A program made the translations under genes and the position numbers. Under the pieces are notes generated by a model, which saw only the letters and a list, made by a program, of their open reading frames with translations, made no database searches and had not been told where the DNA came from. This document shows, one piece after another, positions 21,899 through 26,979 of a DNA stretch of 26,979 nt; position 1 is the first letter of the stretch; every line of letters begins with the position of its first letter. Origin of the DNA: JALZAA01 sp036005605 (GTDB taxonomy: Bacteria; Actinomycetota; Acidimicrobiia; IMCC26256; JACDBD01); assembly GCA_036005605.1 (NCBI GenBank), contig DASYQJ010000022.1, forward strand, positions 1 through 26,979, given 5' to 3'.

Positions 21899-23353
21899 AT
21901 GGCTCTCACCCCGCGCGTACTGCCGTCCCGTCCGGTGCTCAGGCTTGCGGACTACGAGCAGGCGGGTGGTGGCCAGGGTCTGGAAGCGGCGGCGCGCCTC
22001 GGGCCGGACGGCGTCATCGACGAGGTCACCGCGTCCGGATTGCGGGGCCGCGGCGGAGCCGGGTTCCCGACCGGTCGCAAGTGGGCGGCTGTGTCGGGCA
22101 ACGTGTCGCCCGTCGAACCGACGACGGTCGTCGTGAACGGGGCAGAAGGTGAGCCGGGCTCGTTCAAGGATCGGGCGATCATGCGGACCGACCCGTACCG
22201 CGTGCTCGAGGGTGCGCTCATCGCCGCGTTCGCGCTCTCGGCCGACACGGTGATCGTCGCGGTCAAGGAGACGTTCGCCGCCGAAGCCGAGCGCCTGCGT
22301 GCCGCGATTGAGGAGATCCATGCGGCTCGCTGGGCCACGGACGTCGAGATCAGCGTCTTCGAGGGTCCGCCCGAGTACCTGTACGGCGAGGAGACCGGGC
22401 TGCTCGAAGCGATCGACGGGCGTGGTCCGTTCCCGCGCGTCTCGCCGCCGTACCGCCACGGCGCCGAGGAGTTCGGCACCGACCTGGTGACGTCGGCGGC
22501 GAAGATCGAGATGGCGGCGCCGGGCGAGCTCACCGACGCGCCCCCGACATTGGCCAACAACGTGGAGACGCTGGCGAACGTGCCGGGCATCCTTGCCCGG
22601 GGCGCGGAATGGTTCCGATCCGTCGGCACGGCTGACTCTCCGGGGACGATCGTGTGCACGGTGACTGGGCGCACGGCGCGCCACGGCGTGGCCGAAGTCG
22701 CGATGGGTACGCCGTTGCGCGACGTCATCGACGCGATCGGCGGCGGTGCCCTCCCCGAACGGCGCCTCATCGCCGCCATGTCGGGCGTCGCCAACTCGCT
22801 GATCCTCGCCGACCAGTTCGACACCCCGGTGAGCTACGAGGGGATGCAGGCCATCGGCACAGGGCTGGGGACCGGTGGGTTCATCGTCTTCGACGACACG
22901 ACCGACTTCGTCGCCGTCGCCGCCGGCGTCTCCCGGTTCCTGGGCGTCGAGTCGTGCGGGCAGTGCGTCCCGTGCAAGCAGGACGGGTTGGAGCTCGCCG
23001 AGATCCTCGCGCGGATGTGCAAGGACACGGCGAACGAAGCCGACCTCGCGGAGCTCGACAAGCGCATCGGCACGGTCGCCGACAGCGCCCGCTGCAATCT
23101 CGCCCTGCAGCACCAGCTCGTTGTCGGAAACATCCGGCGGCTGTTCCCCGACGAAGCCCGTTCGCACACGCACGCAAATGCACGGCCCGTCGAGCCCGAG
23201 CTGATCGCCGCCATCGTCGACATCGAGGACGGCCGTGCCGTGCTGGACGAGCGTCAGCGAGCGAAGCAGCCGGACTGGACCTATGACGCCGTGGACTCCG
23301 GCAAGTGGCCCGCAACCCGCTTCACGCAGCGTTCCACCGAGGCATTCGAGTAG
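21899..23353 (+). CDS. Stand-alone NuoF-like NADH-binding FMN/4Fe-4S protein
   Basis: This 484-residue protein has the NuoF/Nqo1 architecture: SGLRGRGGAGFPTGRKW for FMN and NADH binding, VVNGAEGEPGSFKDR, FEGPPEYLYGEETGLLEAI, then a SLBB-like domain and a C-terminal 4Fe-4S site. The cluster ligands Cys353, Cys356, Cys359 (ESCGQCVPC) and Cys399 (ARCNLAL) are all present, with the usual spacing. No NuoE, NuoG or formate-dehydrogenase subunit is in the window, so it is not part of complex I here. It probably moves electrons between NADH and a ferredoxin-like or flavin partner, possibly for an oxygenase or a sterol redox step. It ends directly against the stop of the convergent BVMO gene. Confidence 0.88.
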   Translation: MALTPRVLPSRPVLRLADYEQAGGGQGLEAAARLGPDGVIDEVTASGLRGRGGAGFPTGRKWAAVSGNVSPVEPTTVVVNGAEGEPGSFKDRAIMRTDPYRVLEGALIAAFALSADTVIVAVKETFAAEAERLRAAIEEIHAARWATDVEISVFEGPPEYLYGEETGLLEAIDGRGPFPRVSPPYRHGAEEFGTDLVTSAAKIEMAAPGELTDAPPTLANNVETLANVPGILARGAEWFRSVGTADSPGTIVCTVTGRTARHGVAEVAMGTPLRDVIDAIGGGALPERRLIAAMSGVANSLILADQFDTPVSYEGMQAIGTGLGTGGFIVFDDTTDFVAVAAGVSRFLGVESCGQCVPCKQDGLELAEILARMCKDTANEADLAELDKRIGTVADSARCNLALQHQLVVGNIRRLFPDEARSHTHANARPVEPELIAAIVDIEDGRAVLDERQRAKQPDWTYDAVDSGKWPATRFTQRSTEAFE

Positions 23354-24994
23354 CTACGACCGCGACGGCTCCGGCTCCGGTGCGCTCGCCGGAGTGAGCG
23401 TGAACCCTCGGTAGGCGTCGGCGGCGACGTCCTCGCACGTCTCGTTGTAGCGGGGAAAGCCGCCGATGTAAGGCATGAACACGCGCGGCTTCCCCGGAAC
23501 GTTGGCGCCCATGTACCAGGAGTTGGCCGTCGGGAACAGGGTCAGGTTGGCCACGGCGTTGACGTGATCGACCCACGCGTCTTCCGCCTCAACGGTGGCG
23601 TCGACCGACGCGAGGTTTCGGGAGCGCAAGTAGGCGATGCAGTCGCCGACCCAGTCCACGTGCTGCTCGATCGCCACGAGCATGTTGACCAGCACCGAGG
23701 GGCTGCCCGGTCCGGTGATGGTGAAGAGGTTCGGGAAGCCCGCCGTCGCGATGCCGAGGTACGTGCGGGGCCCGGCGGCCCACTTGTCGCGGAGCGTCAT
23801 GCCCCCGACACCGGTGATGTCGGGACGGAGGAGCGGGCCGGTCATGGCGTCGAACCCGGTGGCGAAGACGATCGCGTCGACGGCGATCTCGTCGGAGGCG
23901 GTCCGGATACCGGTCGGGGTGATCGCGACGATCGGCGTGGACCGTACGTCGACGAGCGTGACGTTGTCGCGGTTGTACGTCGCGTAGTAGTCGGTGTCCA
24001 GGCACGGACGCTTCGTGCCGAACGGGTGGTTCCGGGGTGACAGCCGCTCGGCCACCTCGGGATCCTCCACCACCTCGCGGATGCGGGCCCTCACGTATTC
24101 GGCGGCAGTGTCGTTGGCGTCGCGATCGACGAGGAGGTCGTTGAACGCGGCGACCATCCCGTACAACGTCCCCGACGCCCACGCTTTCTCGAACTGCGCC
24201 TCGCGAGCTTCGTCGTCGACGCCGAGCGCCGAATGCTCGGGCATCGGCACGACCACGCCGGCGCGCGACTCGCGCATCGCCTGGCGGTGCTCCCGAGCGC
24301 GCGCCTTGCGCGCTCTGATCGCTTCCGGATCGAGCGGAGCGTTATTGGCCGGCATCGTGAAGTTCGGCGTCCGCTGGAACACCGTGACGTGCGCGGCCTG
24401 CTGGGCGATGACCGGGATGGACTGGATCCCGGACGAGCCCGTCCCGATGACCCCGACGCGCAGACCGCTGAATTCGACACCCTCATGGGGCCACCGGCCG
24501 GTGTGGAAGATCTCGCCGCCGAACGTGTCGATGCCGTCGATCTCGGGCTCCTTCGCCTCCGACAGACAACCCGTCGCCATGATGCAGAACTGTGCCGACA
24601 CCCGGTCGCCGCGGTCGGTGACGATGTCCCAGCGCTGCGCGCCCTCGTCCCAGGTCGCCGCCGTCACCCGGGTCTCGAACTGAATGTCGCGGCGCAGGTC
24701 GAACCGGTCGGCCACGTGATTCACGTACCGCAGGATCTCGGGCTGGGTCGCGTAGCGCTCCGACCACGTCCACTCCTGCTCGAGCTCGTCCGAGAACGAG
24801 TACGAGTAGTCCATCGACTCGACGTCGCAGCGCGCCCCCGGGTAGCGGTTCCACCACCACGTCCCGCCGACGTCGGCGGCCCCTTCGTAACCCTGGATGG
24901 TCAGGCCGAGCCGCCGCAGCCGGTGGTGGGCATAGAGCCCGGCGAAGCCGGCGCCGACCACGACCGCATCGACGTGCGCGGGACGTTCGGTCAC
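23354..24994 (-). CDS. Type I Baeyer-Villiger monooxygenase-like flavoprotein
   Basis: The 546-residue protein starts at GTG 24994-24992. Two Rossmann motifs are present: VVVGAGFAGLYA (FAD) and GVIGTGSSGIQ (NADPH). The BVMO fingerprint FxGxxxHxxxWP is complete: Phe158, Gly160, His164, Trp168 and Pro169 (FGGEIFHTGRWP). GGTWWWNRYPGARCDVES near residue 43 also matches the cyclohexanone-monooxygenase group. Such enzymes insert oxygen next to a ketone using NADPH and O2. It is downstream of the pirin gene by 20 nt and is probably co-transcribed with it. The substrate could be a steroid or cyclic ketone given the neighbouring sterol-type operon, but that is not shown. Confidence 0.9.
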   Translation of the reverse strand: MTERPAHVDAVVVGAGFAGLYAHHRLRRLGLTIQGYEGAADVGGTWWWNRYPGARCDVESMDYSYSFSDELEQEWTWSERYATQPEILRYVNHVADRFDLRRDIQFETRVTAATWDEGAQRWDIVTDRGDRVSAQFCIMATGCLSEAKEPEIDGIDTFGGEIFHTGRWPHEGVEFSGLRVGVIGTGSSGIQSIPVIAQQAAHVTVFQRTPNFTMPANNAPLDPEAIRARKARAREHRQAMRESRAGVVVPMPEHSALGVDDEAREAQFEKAWASGTLYGMVAAFNDLLVDRDANDTAAEYVRARIREVVEDPEVAERLSPRNHPFGTKRPCLDTDYYATYNRDNVTLVDVRSTPIVAITPTGIRTASDEIAVDAIVFATGFDAMTGPLLRPDITGVGGMTLRDKWAAGPRTYLGIATAGFPNLFTITGPGSPSVLVNMLVAIEQHVDWVGDCIAYLRSRNLASVDATVEAEDAWVDHVNAVANLTLFPTANSWYMGANVPGKPRVFMPYIGGFPRYNETCEDVAADAYRGFTLTPASAPEPEPSRS

Positions 24995-25014
24995 GCTCCG
25001 ATTCTCCCACGCAT

Positions 25015-25722
25015 CTAGGACGTCACCCAGACCAAGACCTCTGCGCCGGCCGGTCCCGCGGTCAACGTGGGGGAGCCCGCCCTCGTGAGGCGCGCCGCGT
25101 CGCCTTCCGCGAGTGCGCCCGCGCCCTGGAGGTCGATTTCTCCGGCCGCGACGAAAAGATGCACGTGCGCGCCGTCGGGCACCGTCGTCGTCTCATTCGG
25201 CTCCAGGCGCCCGCCCCAGAGCACGGCGTCGTGTTGGTGGATCGAGATCGCATCCTCGTGGTCCTGGCCGGATGCGACCGGACGAAGCCCACCCTTGTCG
25301 AGCTCGCGGTTGACGTCGCGTTGCTCGTATCCGGGGGCGATGCCTTCGGTGTCGGGCGGGACCCACATCTGGACGAAATGCACCTCTTCCGTCGGGGACG
25401 GGTTCATCTCGGAGTGCTCGATGCCGGCGCCGGCGCTCATACGCTGCGCGAGGCCGGGGTAGAGCTCGCCGTGATTGCCTTCGGAATCGCGGTGCTCGAG
25501 CCGGCCCGCGAGCACCCACGTGACGATCTCCATGTCACGGTGGAAGTGCGTGGGGAACCCGTTGGCGGGCGCCACGCGATCGTCGTTGCTCACGAGCAGC
25601 AGGCCGTGATGCGTGTTGGCGGGGTCGTAGTGGCGGCCGAAGCTGAAGCTGTGCCAGCTGTCGAGCCAGCCGATCTGCGTGTGTGCGCGCGTCTCCGCAC
25701 GGCGGATGTCCACGGTGCTCAT
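25015..25722 (-). CDS. Pirin-family bicupin protein
   Basis: The 235-residue protein begins MSTVDIRRAETRAHTQIGWL, then SFSFGRHYDPANTHHG, the pirin cupin signature. Metal ligands are visible in THFHRDMEIVTWVLAGRLEHRDSEGNHG and AGAGIEHSEMN (three His and a Glu expected to hold iron or nickel). A second, less conserved cupin domain forms the C-terminal half (SIHQHDAVLWGG and HVHLFVAAGEIDLQG). Bacterial pirins such as YhhW have quercetin 2,3-dioxygenase-like activity in vitro, though their cellular role is often unclear. It is the first gene of a pirin-BVMO pair and diverges from the second monooxygenase gene. Confidence 0.92.
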   Translation of the reverse strand: MSTVDIRRAETRAHTQIGWLDSWHSFSFGRHYDPANTHHGLLLVSNDDRVAPANGFPTHFHRDMEIVTWVLAGRLEHRDSEGNHGELYPGLAQRMSAGAGIEHSEMNPSPTEEVHFVQMWVPPDTEGIAPGYEQRDVNRELDKGGLRPVASGQDHEDAISIHQHDAVLWGGRLEPNETTTVPDGAHVHLFVAAGEIDLQGAGALAEGDAARLTRAGSPTLTAGPAGAEVLVWVTS

Positions 25723-25742
25723 GTGTCAGCATGAAATCAGGT

Positions 25743-25757
25743 GACCCCGACGGGGTC
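25743..25757. promoter_or_regulatory. Palindrome in the divergent pirin / monooxygenase promoter region
   Basis: GACCCCG-A-CGGGGTC is a perfect 7-bp inverted repeat around one base, lying in the 82-nt gap between the divergent genes. It is a candidate operator for a regulator controlling both directions; no regulator is next to it. Confidence 0.35.
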
Positions 25758-25804
25758 GAATCCCGGCACGGCGAGGACCGAGCGAACGAGAGAAGGGGAC
25801 AGGG

Positions 25805-26979
25805 TTGGTCGACGACGGCCGCGGGCTGCGGTTCGCGATCATCGGCGCCGGGATGGCGGGCATCCTGAGCGCGATCAAGCTGAAGGAAGCAGGGCTCACC
25901 GACTTCACGGTCTACGAGAAGGCGGATCGGGTCGGCGGAACGTGGCGGGAGAACACCTATCCGGGGCTTTCCTGCGACGTCCCGTCCCATCTCTATTCCT
26001 ATTCGTTCGCGCCCATGCCCGACTGGAGCCATCGCTTCTCGCCGGGCGACGAGATCCAGCGCTATTTCGAGCGGGTCGCTCGCGAACACGACATCGAACA
26101 GCAGATCCGGTTCGGCGAAGCGGTTACGAGCTGTCGGTTCGAAGACGGTATGTGGCACGTCGAGACCGCCGGCGGGCATCGCAATGCCGTCGACGTCGTG
26201 ATCGCTGCCACCGGTGTGCTGCACCACCCGAAGCTGCCCGACTTCGAGGGTCTCGACGACTTCGAGGGAGCGATGTTCCACAGCGCGCGCTGGGACCACG
26301 ACGTGCCCCTCGACGGCGCCCGAGTGGGCATCGTCGGCACCGGCTCGACAGCGGTGCAAATGGTCACGGCTCTGATCAGCCGGGTCGAGAACCTGTCGCT
26401 CTTCCAGCGGACGGCGCAATGGATCATGCCGCAGGAGAACCCGCCGTACACCGATGACGAGAAGTCGGAGTTTCGGGCGAAACCGGAGCAGCTGGCCGAG
26501 CTGCGGGCGAACCTCACGCGGGTGTTCGACACGTTCGCCAACGCCATCGTCGACGCCGATTCGCCCGAGATGAAGATGATCGCCGGCATGTGCCGGGAGA
26601 ACCTCGAGAACAACGTGCGCGATCCCGAGCTCCGCGAGGCGCTCCGTCCCGACTACCAGGCGGCGTGCAAGCGGCTGATCATCTCGCCCGACTTCTACGA
26701 CGCCATCCAGCGACCGAACGCCGAGCTCGTCACGGAAGCGATCGAGCGCCTCGAGGCGATGGGCGTGCGAACTCGAGACGGCCGGTTGCACGAGCTCGAC
26801 GTCCTGGTCCTCGCCACCGGCTTCAAGACCGACGCCTTCATGCGGCCGATGACCGTGATCGGACGCGGCGGCGAGTCGCTGGCGAAGGCGTGGTCGGCGC
26901 GCCCGAGCGCGTACATGTCGGTCTCGATCCCCGGCTTCCCGAACTTCTTCATGCTCAACGGACCGAACGGGCCCGTCGG
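25805..26979 (+). CDS. BVMO/FMO-family flavin monooxygenase (partial, C-terminus beyond window)
   Basis: About 391 residues are seen before the window ends. The start is TTG 25805, 5-6 nt after GAAGGGGA; no ATG or GTG fits in frame close upstream. The FAD motif is AIIGAGMAGILSAIKL, followed by KADRVGGTWRENTYPGLSCD; the NADPH motif is GIVGTGSTAVQ. The BVMO-like fingerprint reads FEGAMFHSARWD (Phe153, Gly155, His159, Trp163, Asp164), the FxGxxxHxxxW(P/D) form common in the 4-hydroxyacetophenone-monooxygenase-like group. The second half contains VLATGFKTDAF and a PNFFMLNGPNG ending. It oxidises a ketone or similar substrate with NADPH and O2. It is divergent from pirin. The gene is distinct from the 23354-24994 BVMO, with different flanking motifs. 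Confidence 0.88.
   Translation, partial: MVDDGRGLRFAIIGAGMAGILSAIKLKEAGLTDFTVYEKADRVGGTWRENTYPGLSCDVPSHLYSYSFAPMPDWSHRFSPGDEIQRYFERVAREHDIEQQIRFGEAVTSCRFEDGMWHVETAGGHRNAVDVVIAATGVLHHPKLPDFEGLDDFEGAMFHSARWDHDVPLDGARVGIVGTGSTAVQMVTALISRVENLSLFQRTAQWIMPQENPPYTDDEKSEFRAKPEQLAELRANLTRVFDTFANAIVDADSPEMKMIAGMCRENLENNVRDPELREALRPDYQAACKRLIISPDFYDAIQRPNAELVTEAIERLEAMGVRTRDGRLHELDVLVLATGFKTDAFMRPMTVIGRGGESLAKAWSARPSAYMSVSIPGFPNFFMLNGPNGPV

Noticed and set aside
25740..25775. tRNA 3'-end-like sequence (GGGGTCGAATCCC) that might mark an attachment site
   Set aside because: One T of the T-loop is missing, and no acceptor, D or anticodon arm can be formed from the flanking sequence, which includes the pirin start.

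Overview
High-GC DNA whose gene arrangement is typical of Actinobacteria: strong third-position G/C bias, many GTG starts, three apparent TTG starts, tight 1-4 bp stop/start overlaps, and several starts preceded by a -10-like hexamer instead of a ribosome binding site. The gene families (MMPL transporter, FadD19/Ltp-type sterol genes, BVMO-type flavoproteins, MarR) suit a mycolate or acidimicrobial actinobacterium. The sequence alone does not fix the genus. I saw no rRNA, tRNA, CRISPR array, insertion sequence or phage gene. No gap between genes exceeds about 250 bp; the largest (318-559) is a divergent promoter region.

Region 1 (1-6424) is housekeeping and defence-type accessory DNA. It starts with the N-terminal part of a DrrA-type ABC exporter ATPase (minus). 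Divergent from it is a three-gene unit: an ArsR regulator, an AHSA1/SRPBCC protein and a RibD_C/DHFR-like reductase. Next come a GyrI-like binding protein (minus), an MMPL/RND exporter (plus), and three minus-strand genes: a VOC protein, a DUF1697 protein and a DUF899 thioredoxin-like protein.

Region 2 (6580-15252) is all plus strand. A PAP2 phosphatase overlaps a dual-specificity-type phosphatase. Then comes a signalling block. A response-regulator receiver is fused to a thioredoxin-like domain and a thioredoxin-reductase-like flavoprotein that lacks the redox CxxC. It is translationally coupled to a histidine kinase with an N-terminal cNMP-binding-like domain. A PEP-utilising phosphotransferase follows, coupled to two small membrane proteins. 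A secreted nucleoside-hydrolase-like protein ends the run. The redox/kinase/PEP-enzyme/membrane-protein block is the best candidate for a poorly described system.

Region 3 (15253-23353) looks like a sterol or related isoprenoid side-chain catabolic operon: an NMO-type flavin oxidoreductase, a FadD19-like acyl-CoA synthetase, a duplicated DUF35 OB-fold protein, two thiolase-like proteins matching the Ltp4/Ltp3 arrangement, and a MarR regulator, all coupled by overlapping stop/start codons. In rhodococci FadD19, Ltp3 and Ltp4 are needed for C-24-branched sterol side-chain degradation, so the likely job is CoA activation followed by retro-aldol cleavage. A stand-alone NuoF-like flavoprotein follows behind its own putative promoter and a palindrome that MarR could bind.

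Region 4 (23354-26979) holds a minus-strand pirin-BVMO pair and a divergent second BVMO/FMO-type monooxygenase that runs off the window. These may supply further oxidative steps to region 3, but that link is inferred from proximity only.
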